Origin: an uncultured Curvibacter sp. | GTDB lineage: Bacteria; Pseudomonadota; Gammaproteobacteria; Burkholderiales; Burkholderiaceae | Direction: 5' to 3' | NCBI GenBank assembly: GCA_946481355.1 | Contig: CAMLNH010000045.1 | Span: 1 to 11,657, forward strand | DNA length: 11,657 bases | In this document: piece after piece, positions 5,736-11,657 of the stretch | How positions within the stretch are numbered: the stretch's first letter is position 1 | Layout: each line of letters opens with the position of its first letter | The notes under the pieces: model-generated | Database searches by the model: none | What the model saw: the letters and a program-made list of their open reading frames with translations, nothing else | Told to the model about the DNA's origin: nothing | Made by a program: the position numbers and the translations under genes

Positions 5736-6701
5736 ATGAACGCACCCACCTCCAGCTCCGCCCGTGGCGGCGACCCGCGCGCCGGCCAGGCCAGCAACAA
5801 GTTCGAACTGCTCCTGTTCCGCCTGGGCGAAGCCGAAGGCACCGACCGGCGCGAGCTCTTCGGCATCAACGTCTTCAAGGTACGCGAGATCATGGTCATG
5901 CCCGCGCTGACCAAGATGGTCAACGCGCCGCCGCACGTGCTGGGCGTGGCCAATATCCGCGGCCAGATCATCACGGTGATCGACCTGCCGGCCCTCACCG
6001 GCTGCACCCGCAAGTCGGGCGACGGCATCCTGCTCGTGACCGAGTTCGCGCGCACCACCCAGGGCTTTGCCGTGGAAGAGGTCACCGAGATCGTGCAGGT
6101 GGACTGGAAGCATGTGCTCTCGGCCGAAGGCCGCGGCGGTGAGCTGGTGACCAGCATCGCCCGCATCGACGGCGACGCCGAGGATTCGCGCCTGGCGCAG
6201 ATCCTGGACGTGGAGCGCATCCTGCAGGACGTGATGCCCGACCACACCGCCAAGTTCGAGAAAGCCTCGGGCGGTCGCATCGAGCTGCCGCCGGGCAGCG
6301 TGGTGGTGGTGGCCGACGACTCGGCCATGGCCCGTGGCCTGATCGAGAAGGGCCTGAGCTCGCTGGGCGTGAACTTCATCACGACGCGCAGCGGCAAGGA
6401 AGCCTGGGAACGCCTGCAGGGCCTGGCCGCCCAGGCCAAGGCCGAGGGCAAGACCGCCCGCGACAAGGTGGCGCTGTTGCTGACCGATCTGGAAATGCCC
6501 GAGATGGACGGCTTCACGCTGACCCGCCAGCTCAAGGCCGATCTTCAGCTCGCCGGCATTCCCGTGGTGGTCCACTCCTCGCTCACGGGCAGCGCCAGCG
6601 AGCTGCAGGCCCAGAGCGCGGGTGCGGACGCCTACATCGCCAAATTCCACATCGACGAGCTGGCCGACAAGCTGCGCGAAGTGCTGGCCATGCGCAGCTG
6701 A
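5736..6701 (+). CDS. cheV: Chemotaxis protein CheV (CheW-like domain plus receiver)
   Basis: A 321-residue cytoplasmic coupling protein that links chemoreceptors to the CheA kinase and can be phosphorylated by it. The CheW-like domain spans about residues 22-170 (LFGINVFKVREIMVMP, then LGVANIRGQIITVIDLPAL, then GFAVEEVTEIVQVDW). The receiver domain spans about 188-318, with acid pair D194/D195, phospho-acceptor D251 in LLLTDLEMPEMDGF, conserved hydroxyl residues S281/S282, and K303 in YIAKF, so it should be phosphorylatable. Length is normal. AGGA lies 8 bases before the ATG at 5736. No other chemotaxis gene is in the window, so cheV is a stand-alone gene here, as often seen in this order. 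The ABC transporter follows after 43 bases and is not functionally related in any visible way. Confidence 0.95.
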   Translation: MNAPTSSSARGGDPRAGQASNKFELLLFRLGEAEGTDRRELFGINVFKVREIMVMPALTKMVNAPPHVLGVANIRGQIITVIDLPALTGCTRKSGDGILLVTEFARTTQGFAVEEVTEIVQVDWKHVLSAEGRGGELVTSIARIDGDAEDSRLAQILDVERILQDVMPDHTAKFEKASGGRIELPPGSVVVVADDSAMARGLIEKGLSSLGVNFITTRSGKEAWERLQGLAAQAKAEGKTARDKVALLLTDLEMPEMDGFTLTRQLKADLQLAGIPVVVHSSLTGSASELQAQSAGADAYIAKFHIDELADKLREVLAMRS

Positions 6702-6744
6702 AGCCGGCTGCCCCCATGTCACCGGTGCCGGGTATGCTTGCTGC

Positions 6745-8523
6745 ATGCCTGTCGACAGCTCCCGCCCCCGCGCCCATCCGCGTTCCCTCAGCGGCCTGCG
6801 TCCCTTTCTGCGGCCCTACCGGTTGCAGATCGCGCTGGCCCTGCTCTTTCTCTTCCTGGCCGCCGGCGCCACGCTGGTCTTTCCGCTCGCGCTGCGCGAG
6901 CTGATCGACCAGGGCCTGCTGCCCCAGGACCGCGGCACCCAGCTGCTGGCGCTGCGCGAACACTTCGCCCTGCTCTTCGCCGTGGCCGCGGCCATGGGTG
7001 TGTTCTCCGCGGTGCGCTTCTATCTCATGAGCTGGCTGGGCGAGCGCGTCACCGCCGACGTGCGCAACGCCGTCTACGCCCATGTGCTGCAGCAAAGCCC
7101 CGAGTTCTTCGAGACCACGCAGACCGGCGAGGTGCTCTCGCGCCTGACCACCGACACCACGCTGGTGCAGACCGTGGTGGGCTCCTCCTTCTCCATGGGC
7201 CTGCGCAGCAGCGTGATGGGCCTGGGCGCGCTGGCCATGCTGGTCTGGACCAACCCGCTGATCATGGCCCAGGTGCTGGGCGTGCTGCTGCTCGTGGTGG
7301 CGCCCAGCGTCTGGTTCGGCCGCCGCGTGCGCCGGCTCTCGCGCGCCAGCCAGGACCGCGTGGCCGACTCCAGCGCCATTGCCGCAGAGGTGCTCAACGC
7401 CATCCCCGTGGTGCAGGGCTACACCGCCGAAGCGCGTGAGACGCAGCGCTTCGACACCGCCACCGAAAGCGCCTTCGCCACCGCACGCCGGCGCGTGCGC
7501 GCTCGCGCCACGCTCATGGGCTTCATCATCGTCGCCACCTCCGGCGCCCTGCTCTGGGGGCTCTACCAGGGCACCCAAGCCGTGATCGCCGGCGAGGTGA
7601 GCGCCGGCCACCTGGGCCAGACCGTGGTCTACATCATCATGCTGGCCAGCTCCTTTGCCGTGCTCGGCGAGGTCTATGGCGAACTGCTGCGCGCGGCCGG
7701 CGCCACCGAGCGCCTGATGGAGCTGCTGCACCTGCGCTCGCCCATCGCCTCGCCCGCGCAGCCTGTGGCGCTGCCGCCCGCACAGGGCCCCAGCGCCCTG
7801 CGCTTCGAGGCCGTCACCTTCCACTACCCCTCGCGCCCGGCCCAGGCGGCGCTGGCCGACTTCACGCTGGACGTACGCCCCGGCGAGACCGTAGCCCTGG
7901 TCGGCCCCAGCGGCGCCGGCAAGAGCACGGTGCTGTCGCTGCTGCTGCGCTTTTACGACCCGCAGGCCGGCCGCATCGTGCTCGACGGCGTGCCCATCAC
8001 GACGGTCAAGCTGCAGAACCTGCGCGAACGCATGGCCCTGGTGCCCCAGGAGCCCGTGCTCTTCTCGGCCAGTGCGCTGGAGAACATCCGCTACGGCCGC
8101 CCTGGTGCCAGCGACGAGGAGGTGCGCGCTGCGGCCCGCGCGGCCTACGCCGACGACTTCATCCGCGCCCTGCCCCAGGGCTACGACACCTTCCTCGGCG
8201 AACGCGGCGTGCGCCTCTCGGGCGGCCAGCGCCAGCGCATCGCGATCGCGCGCGCCATGCTCAAGAACGCGCCACTGATGCTGCTCGACGAAGCGACCAG
8301 TGCGTTGGACGCCGAAAGTGAGCGCATGGTGCAGGCCGCGCTGGAAAGCGCCATGCGCGACCGCACGACATTGGTGATTGCCCACCGCCTGGCCACGGTG
8401 CAGCAGGCGGACCGCATCGTGGTCATCGACCAGGGGCGGCTCGTGGAACAGGGGACGCACGCGGCGCTGGTACAGGCGAATGGCTTGTATGCGCGACTGG
8501 CGGCGCTGCAGTTCAAGTCCTGA
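6745..8523 (+). CDS. ABC half-transporter, fused permease and ATPase (MsbA-like exporter)
   Basis: A 592-residue type-IV (ABC-B) exporter half that must dimerise in the inner membrane. Six hydrophobic segments lie within residues 20-315 (first [22 protein letters not shown]_membrane domain). The nucleotide-binding domain spans about 352-590 and has Walker [10 protein letters not shown] (387-395), Q-loop Q435 in [11 protein letters not shown], signature LSGGQ (491-495), Walker B LMLLDE (511-516, catalytic E516), and switch H547 in IAHRL, so it should be an active ATPase. It belongs to the MsbA-related exporters, but nothing here fixes the substrate as lipid A, and the usual msbA-lpxK context is missing. 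The frame is open further upstream inside cheV, but the ATG at 6745 starts a normal N-terminus. No Shine-Dalgarno precedes it, and TATGCT ends 6 bases before the ATG. Confidence 0.93.
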   Translation: MPVDSSRPRAHPRSLSGLRPFLRPYRLQIALALLFLFLAAGATLVFPLALRELIDQGLLPQDRGTQLLALREHFALLFAVAAAMGVFSAVRFYLMSWLGERVTADVRNAVYAHVLQQSPEFFETTQTGEVLSRLTTDTTLVQTVVGSSFSMGLRSSVMGLGALAMLVWTNPLIMAQVLGVLLLVVAPSVWFGRRVRRLSRASQDRVADSSAIAAEVLNAIPVVQGYTAEARETQRFDTATESAFATARRRVRARATLMGFIIVATSGALLWGLYQGTQAVIAGEVSAGHLGQTVVYIIMLASSFAVLGEVYGELLRAAGATERLMELLHLRSPIASPAQPVALPPAQGPSALRFEAVTFHYPSRPAQAALADFTLDVRPGETVALVGPSGAGKSTVLSLLLRFYDPQAGRIVLDGVPITTVKLQNLRERMALVPQEPVLFSASALENIRYGRPGASDEEVRAAARAAYADDFIRALPQGYDTFLGERGVRLSGGQRQRIAIARAMLKNAPLMLLDEATSALDAESERMVQAALESAMRDRTTLVIAHRLATVQQADRIVVIDQGRLVEQGTHAALVQANGLYARLAALQFKS

Positions 8524-8564
8524 CCTGCACCGCCTCCTGCCCTTTCCGCCCATGGTGATTGACG

Positions 8565-8577
8565 TGAACCGGGTTCA
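8565..8577. repeat. Short perfect palindrome in the gap before the DUF2846 gene
   Basis: TGAACC-G-GGTTCA, 6-bp arms around one base. A related imperfect palindrome, AAATCCCGGGTTT, lies at 8603-8615, 38 bases further on, and both share CCGGGTT. They sit in the 218-base gap 8524-8741 upstream of the shared promoter module. They could be operator half sites or chance; no T tract follows either one. Confidence 0.35.
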
Positions 8578-8620
8578 GAGCATGCGCCTGTTTCGCGGCT
8601 GTAAATCCCGGGTTTCCACC

Positions 8621-8665
8621 TAACCCTTTCGGGGGATAGTCCGGGCGATCTCGCCACCCCAGAAT
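8621..8665 (+). promoter_or_regulatory. Shared activator-type promoter module, copy 1 (DUF2846 gene)
   Basis: TAACCCTTTCGGGGGATA at 8621-8638, then CAGAAT at 8660-8665 as -10 (4 of 6). The same arrangement occurs at 9285-9328 before the next lipoprotein gene: CCCTTTYGGGGGAT, exactly 23 bases, AGAAT. The GC-rich element is an imperfect palindrome (CCC-TTTC-GGG) lying where a -35 would be, and no TTGACA-like hexamer is present, which suggests an activator-dependent promoter. The predicted start is near 8672, leaving a leader of about 70 bases that contains a 7-bp stem (8675-8681 / 8690-8696, one G-U pair). Confidence 0.6.
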
Positions 8666-8741
8666 CCTCCGCGCAGGATGTATTCACAAACATCTTGCAT
8701 CTACCAACACTTCCTCCGTACCACCAACAAGGTCCTGTTCC

Positions 8742-9176
8742 ATGAAAAGACTCCTTCTCGCTGCCTTCTTCGCTCTCAGCCTGGCCGGCTGTGCCTCCGT
8801 CAACATGGGTGATCCCAAGCAGGATGCCGCTGCCAAGACCTTCAAGGCACCTCAGGGCAATGCCGGCATCTATGTCTATCGCAACGAAACCATGGGCGCA
8901 GCCGCCAAGATGCATGTAGACCTGGACGGCCGGACACTGGGTGAAACCGGCGCCAAGACCTTCCTGTACAAGGAAGTCGCCCCCGGCAAGCACACCATTA
9001 CCTCCAAGGCTGAGAACACCGATTCGCTGGAAATCGATGCCAAGCCCGGCGTTCTCTACTACATCTGGCAGGAAGTGAAGATGGGCATCCTGTCCGCACG
9101 CAGCAAGCTGCATCTGGTGGACGAGGCCACGGGCAAGAAGGGGGTGCTTGAGAGCAGTCTGGCGGAGACCAAATAA
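8742..9176 (+). CDS. DUF2846 family lipoprotein
   Basis: A 144-residue envelope lipoprotein. The signal peptide ends in a lipobox LAGC with lipidated cysteine C17 (MKRLLLAAFFALSLAGC), followed by A and S, which favours sorting to the outer membrane. The mature part resembles DUF2846: GIYVYRN (42-48), a DLDGRTLGE strand pair, a VAPGKH turn (79-84) and a PGVLYYIWQEV strand (102-112), a small beta-sandwich domain of unknown function. AAGG lies 9 bases before the ATG at 8742. The gene has its own promoter module and ends in a strong terminator, so it is probably monocistronic, yet it shares its promoter design with the next lipoprotein gene. GC content is visibly lower than in the flanking genes. 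No catalytic residues can be proposed. Confidence 0.85.
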   Translation: MKRLLLAAFFALSLAGCASVNMGDPKQDAAAKTFKAPQGNAGIYVYRNETMGAAAKMHVDLDGRTLGETGAKTFLYKEVAPGKHTITSKAENTDSLEIDAKPGVLYYIWQEVKMGILSARSKLHLVDEATGKKGVLESSLAETK

Positions 9177-9213
9177 GAGTCCGAACCGCACTGCGGTGCT
9201 TTGCTGAAACAAG

Positions 9214-9238
9214 AGACCCGGTCATGCCGGGTCTTTTT
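9214..9238 (+). terminator. Rho-independent terminator of the DUF2846 gene
   Basis: AGACCCGG (9214-9221), loop TCATG, CCGGGTCT (9227-9234), then a run of T to 9238. An 8-bp perfect stem with a T tract, 38 bases after the stop codon. A small palindrome ACCGCA-C-TGCGGT lies just before it (9185-9197). Confidence 0.92.
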
Positions 9239-9284
9239 GTTTGGGCTGCACTGCTGAAGCTTTCACCCTGCACGAAGACTTAAT

Positions 9285-9328
9285 GACCCTTTTGGGGGAT
9301 ATCCAAGCAACCACTCCCTACCTAGAAT
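9285..9328 (+). promoter_or_regulatory. Shared activator-type promoter module, copy 2 (unknown lipoprotein gene)
   Basis: GACCCTTTTGGGGGAT at 9285-9300, 23 bases, then AGAAT at 9324-9328; the full -10 is TAGAAT at 9323-9328 (5 of 6). It has the same element order and identical spacing to the copy at 8621-8665, while the 23 intervening bases differ almost completely, so only the functional parts are kept. The predicted start is near 9335, with the ATG at 9362 giving a leader of about 27 bases. Confidence 0.65.
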
Positions 9329-9361
9329 TTCGCCTTGATCTCTTTCCTACGAGCGACTCTG

Positions 9362-10069
9362 ATGCGCCTGCTGTTCACATACTTCCTCCTCGTCAGCCTG
9401 CTTGGCTGTGCCTCGGAGCCCATCCCGCAAGCCAAGGACAACTGGCAATCCAAGGATTTCTCCGTTCCAGCCAAAGAGTCCCTGATTCTTCTGCTGCCGC
9501 CCAGCTCCCAGCTGCAAGGGCTTGAAGCCGGTGCAAGCCTGATGCAAACCCAACTGGGTCTGCAATTGCAGCAGGCCGGCTTCAAGGTGGTGGTGCTCAA
9601 CCATGACAACTACAACAAGCTCTGGAGTCAGGCTGTTGCCTCCGTCGGAGGACTGTTTGACCCGGCTACAGGCGCCTTGCGCACTCAAGCCTATGCTCAG
9701 GCTCTTTCCGGTCTGGCCGTTCATGTCTGTCGTGAAGCAGGTTGCTCACTCATGATTCAGCCACGGCTCGTTCAGCGCCGGGCTGAACTGCGCGGCAGTT
9801 CAGCTGTCTGGGATGGCCAGCACACGTCAATCCCTGCCGAAGGACATCGACAGCACGATTACCGTTTCTCGGGAGCGACCCATGCCTTGTCTGTGGAATT
9901 GATGGCAGTCACATCAACGGGTGCCTGGGCTTTCCGCAGCTACGGTGGCGCATCCCTGCTATTTGCCTTCAACTCTGACCAGGAGCGCAGCGAACTGCGC
10001 CGTGACTTGTTCCAGAACGAGCAGGAAGTTGCGCAGGGTGTGCGTATTGCACTGACTCCATTGCGGTAG
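9362..10069 (+). CDS. Lipoprotein of unrecognised family
   Basis: A 235-residue predicted envelope lipoprotein: signal MRLLFTYFLLVSLLGC with lipobox LLGC (C16) followed by A and S. I do not recognise the family with certainty. Visible features are a hydrophobic strand LILLLPPSS (41-49), an amphipathic helix (about 53-72), a strand GFKVVVLN (73-80), a cysteine pair C123/C128 (CREAGC) that could form a disulfide in the periplasm, a strand SLMIQPRLV (129-137), VWDGQ (149-153), and ALSVELMAVTSTGAWAFRSYGG (about 175-196). The WDG ... ALS ... GG order recalls other small lipoproteins with a TolB-N/CsgG-like alpha-beta fold, but this is a guess. A TTG codon at 9335 would add nine residues but coincides with the predicted transcription start, so the ATG at 9362 is preferred. 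GC content and codon use differ from the neighbours (more AT-ended codons). Confidence 0.8.
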   Translation: MRLLFTYFLLVSLLGCASEPIPQAKDNWQSKDFSVPAKESLILLLPPSSQLQGLEAGASLMQTQLGLQLQQAGFKVVVLNHDNYNKLWSQAVASVGGLFDPATGALRTQAYAQALSGLAVHVCREAGCSLMIQPRLVQRRAELRGSSAVWDGQHTSIPAEGHRQHDYRFSGATHALSVELMAVTSTGAWAFRSYGGASLLFAFNSDQERSELRRDLFQNEQEVAQGVRIALTPLR

Positions 10070-10111
10070 TGCCCCGGCGAAACGCCAGGAGGAAGGTCCA
10101 AGTTGCGAGAC

Positions 10112-10131
10112 GCATGGCTCCCTAGCCATGC
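10112..10131. repeat. Hairpin between converging genes, possible terminator
   Basis: GCATGGCT (10112-10119), loop CCCT, AGCCATGC (10124-10131): an 8-bp perfect stem in the 68-base gap between the unknown lipoprotein gene (ends 10069) and the DUF1178 gene (ends 10138 on the other strand). Position suggests a terminator serving both directions, but neither side has a proper T tract (CACAAATTATT on the plus strand). Confidence 0.5.
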
Positions 10132-10137
10132 CACAAA

Positions 10138-10593
10138 TTATTGCAACGGCCCCTTGAGCCCCTCCGGCAGGGGCAGCGGCATCACTGCGATGCCCTCCTC
10201 CAGCAGCGCCTCGGTCTCCTCGCGCGAGGCCTGGCCTCGGATGCCGCGTTCCTCGCTCTCGCCGTAGTGGATCTTGCGCGCCTCTTCGGCAAAGCGCGGG
10301 CCCACGTCTTCGGTCTGGCTCACGATCTGGCGCGCCATCTGCAGCCAGGCCGCCTGCAGGGCCTGGGCGGCGTCACCGGCCACAAGGGACTGTTTATCGG
10401 CCACAGCAGCGGCCGGCGCCTCGCTGGCGCCGAGGTTGAGGCGCGGTGCGCTGGGCAGCTTGTGCACGGTCTTGTCGGCACAGAGCGGGCATTCGAGCAG
10501 GCCGCGTTCGACCTGGCTCGCATAGTCTTCCTCGGACACGAACCAGCCTTCGAAGCGGTGCAAGGCGCTGCACTGGAGGTTGAAGACTTTCAT
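10138..10593 (-). CDS. DUF1178 family protein (zinc-ribbon-like)
   Basis: A 151-residue soluble protein of the DUF1178 family (PF06676), function unknown. The N-terminus carries the family pattern MKVFNLQCSALHRFEGWF, followed by LLECPLC. C8, H12, C35 and C38 could form one zinc site. KLPSAPRLN (45-53) is also family-typical. The C-terminal half is mostly helical and contains VGPRFAEEARKIHYGESEERGIRGQAS and an EGIAVMPLP end, both usual in the family. It starts 25 bases after the NUDIX gene on the same strand and is probably the last gene of the operon tail running from nuoN. The Shine-Dalgarno is weak, but the conserved N-terminus fixes the ATG at 10593. Confidence 0.93.
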   Translation of the reverse strand: MKVFNLQCSALHRFEGWFVSEEDYASQVERGLLECPLCADKTVHKLPSAPRLNLGASEAPAAAVADKQSLVAGDAAQALQAAWLQMARQIVSQTEDVGPRFAEEARKIHYGESEERGIRGQASREETEALLEEGIAVMPLPLPEGLKGPLQ

Positions 10594-10618
10594 CGGCCGT
10601 ATCTTGGCAGGCTGCAGC

Positions 10619-11209
10619 TCAGGCTGCCGGCTTCCAGTCCAGAGACCATGCGCCCGAGAGGACGTTCTGCAGCCAGAGCAGGCCGGTCAGGGTCTTGGCA
10701 TCGGTGAGTTTGCCTTCGCGGCTCCACTGCAGCAGTTCGGCCGGCGTCGCGGTGTCTACATCGAGGAACTCGCCGGCGTCGAGCTGGCGCTCGCCGGCCG
10801 TGAGGCCGCGCGCGAACCAGACCTCGATGAACTCGGTGGAATAGGAGATGACCGGGTGCAGCACACCAGCACGGGCCCATTCGGCGGCGCGGTAGCCGGT
10901 CTCCTCGTGCAGCTCGCGCTGCGCGCAAGCCAGCACGTCCTCACCCGGATCGAGTTTGCCCGCGGGGAATTCGATCATGACCTGCTGCACGGGATAGCGG
11001 TACTGGCGCTCGATCACCACGCGCAGGCTGCCGTCCGGCTGCGGCAGCAGCGGGATGATCATGACGGCGCCCGGGTGCCTGACATATTCGCGGACAGCGC
11101 TGCTGCCATCAGGCAGGCGCACGGTGTCGCGAAAGGCGTGGAGGAATCTGCCCTTGAGCAGCTCGGTGCTGCTCTCGCGCACTTCGATCAGGTGACGGTC
11201 GTCAGACAC
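10619..11209 (-). CDS. NUDIX hydrolase, ADP-ribose pyrophosphatase-like
   Basis: A 196-residue cytoplasmic NUDIX enzyme. The Nudix box G-x5-E-x7-REL-x-EE-x-G-Y is intact at 84-106 (GKLDPGE...RELHEETGY), with metal-binding E99, E102 and E103. IEFPAGKLDPGE before it and HPVISYSTEFIEVWFA (118-133) after it fit the ADP-ribose/nucleoside-diphosphate-sugar pyrophosphatase branch, which cleaves ADP-ribose to AMP and ribose 5-phosphate. The start is GTG at 11209, supported by AAGG about 5 bases upstream; this Shine-Dalgarno directly follows the DUF2818 stop. It lies 9 bases after DUF2818 and 25 before DUF1178, in the complex I operon tail. An NAD-turnover role beside an NADH dehydrogenase is attractive but inferred. 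The exact substrate is not provable from sequence. Confidence 0.92.
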   Translation of the reverse strand: MSDDRHLIEVRESSTELLKGRFLHAFRDTVRLPDGSSAVREYVRHPGAVMIIPLLPQPDGSLRVVIERQYRYPVQQVMIEFPAGKLDPGEDVLACAQRELHEETGYRAAEWARAGVLHPVISYSTEFIEVWFARGLTAGERQLDAGEFLDVDTATPAELLQWSREGKLTDAKTLTGLLWLQNVLSGAWSLDWKPAA

Positions 11210-11218
11210 CGCTGCCTT

Positions 11219-11521
11219 TCAGCCGTGGCGCTTGAACAGATAGCGCCAGACGAAACCGGGAAAGGCCAGCGTGAGAAAGAGCGTGGCCGTGATGGCGTAG
11301 AACTCCCAGCCCTGGGGCGCGATGCGGCCCTGGCGCTGCTCCAGCAGCAGACCGATGCCACCCACCACGAAGTAGAGCGCGACGAGCTCCAGCAGACGGA
11401 TGGCCAGGTTCTTGGGGAACTTCAGCGGCACGACCGCCAGCAGGCGGTCGTTGAGAAAGGGCAGGTTGGCCGCCAGCAGGGCCAGGACGATGAGCACCGT
11501 GACGGCAACGGACGACGTCAT
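11219..11521 (-). CDS. DUF2818 family small membrane protein
   Basis: A 100-residue inner-membrane protein of DUF2818 (PF10993). It has three hydrophobic segments, at about 5-22 (VAVTVLIVLALLAANLPF), 41-60 (IRLLELVALYFVVGGIGLLL) and 73-92 (EFYAITATLFLTLAFPGFVW), and ends in a basic tail YLFKRHG. FLNDRL after the first segment and PKNLAIRLLELVALYF are family-typical. It begins 4 bases after the nuoN stop, so it is almost certainly co-transcribed with the complex I genes. No function is established; an accessory or assembly role for complex I is an inference from position only. Confidence 0.92.
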   Translation of the reverse strand: MTSSVAVTVLIVLALLAANLPFLNDRLLAVVPLKFPKNLAIRLLELVALYFVVGGIGLLLEQRQGRIAPQGWEFYAITATLFLTLAFPGFVWRYLFKRHG

Positions 11522-11525
11522 GGAC

Positions 11526-11657
11526 TCAGGTCGTGATCATGGCGGCCACAGCCTGGGCGCACAGGGCCATGAGGCCGCCGGGCAGGATGCCCAGGCCCAG
11601 CACCAGCAGGCCGTTGATGGACAGCACAGCGCGCACGTCCAGCGGGGCCGAGACCGT
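11526..11657 (-). CDS. nuoN: NADH-quinone oxidoreductase subunit N, C-terminal end (partial)
   Basis: The last 43 codons of a gene entering from the right edge. The translation has a hydrophobic final helix with the pattern SINGLLVLGLGILPGGLMALCAQ and ends ...AMITT before TGA at 11528-11526. The ILPG-x-LMALC signature at the end of the last membrane helix, followed immediately by DUF2818 and NUDIX genes, identifies NuoN, a membrane-arm, antiporter-like subunit of respiratory complex I. It is too short to appear as an open frame of its own. The rest of the gene lies outside the window. Confidence 0.85.
   Translation of the reverse strand, partial: TVSAPLDVRAVLSINGLLVLGLGILPGGLMALCAQAVAAMITT

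Noticed and set aside
5700..6746. A 348-codon open frame on the minus strand opposite cheV
   Set aside because: Shadow frame with no domain; cheV on the plus strand is unambiguous.
6745..8523. Naming the ABC exporter msbA
   Set aside because: The fold and length fit the MsbA-related group, but the lpxK/kdsB neighbourhood is missing and no substrate-specific residue can be argued, so no symbol was given.
6583..8553. A 656-codon open frame on the minus strand opposite the ABC exporter
   Set aside because: Same artefact: repetitive His/Gln/Ala/Gly-rich translation without motifs, opposite a gene with every ABC signature intact.
8551..8622. A possible 23-codon peptide starting at the ATG at 8551 in the gap after the ABC exporter
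   Set aside because: No Shine-Dalgarno, no recognisable feature, and it runs into the first bases of the promoter module; a frame of this length is expected by chance.
10580..11536. A 318-codon open frame on the plus strand opposite the NUDIX and DUF2818 genes
   Set aside because: The minus strand carries an intact Nudix box and a DUF2818 membrane protein with proper operon spacing; the plus-strand translation has no recognisable features.

Overview
The window looks like chromosomal DNA of a beta-proteobacterium of the order Burkholderiales, most likely family Comamonadaceae. This rests on the high GC, GC-ended codon use, and the gene order nuoN / DUF2818 / NUDIX hydrolase / DUF1178 at the right edge, which I recognise as the usual tail of the complex I operon in that group. 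Nothing in the window looks like a phage, plasmid, insertion sequence, CRISPR array, tRNA or rRNA. The genus cannot be fixed from the sequence alone.

Layout, left to right. (1) The 3' part of an MltC-type lytic transglycosylase (+), then an exported esterase-like/phytase-like protein (+). The latter has a Pho-box-like element with a correctly spaced -10 in the short gap before it and a strong terminator after it. (2) A minus-strand block, in transcription order: an EamA-type exporter overlapping by 8 bases an AraC-HTH/O6-methylguanine-DNA methyltransferase fusion, then an Old Yellow Enzyme (NemA-like ene-reductase), then a small heat-shock protein. The ene-reductase has a NemR-box-like palindrome just upstream. 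The heat-shock gene has a clear sigma-32-type promoter whose -35 lies in the loop of a 9-bp inverted repeat. (3) Plus strand: cheV (CheW domain plus receiver) and an ABC half-transporter of the MsbA-like exporter type. (4) Plus strand, visibly lower GC: two small lipoprotein genes, one DUF2846 and one unrecognised. They are separated by a terminator, but each is preceded by the same promoter module: a CCCTTTYGGGGGAT element, exactly 23 bases, then AGAAT. (5) Minus strand: the end of nuoN, then DUF2818, a NUDIX (ADP-ribose pyrophosphatase-like) hydrolase and a DUF1178 zinc-ribbon protein, packed with gaps of 4 to 25 bases as one operon tail.

Most genes here are recognisable housekeeping or stress functions. 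The more unusual content is regulatory. Four different stress-type control elements can be read directly from the DNA: phosphate starvation, electrophile response, heat shock, and an activator-type module shared by two lipoprotein genes. The pair of lipoprotein units under the shared module is the best candidate for an undescribed system: two envelope proteins, one of unknown family, apparently answering to one unidentified regulator. No gene in the window encodes an obvious partner regulator for any of these sites. No stretch longer than 300 bases is without a gene.
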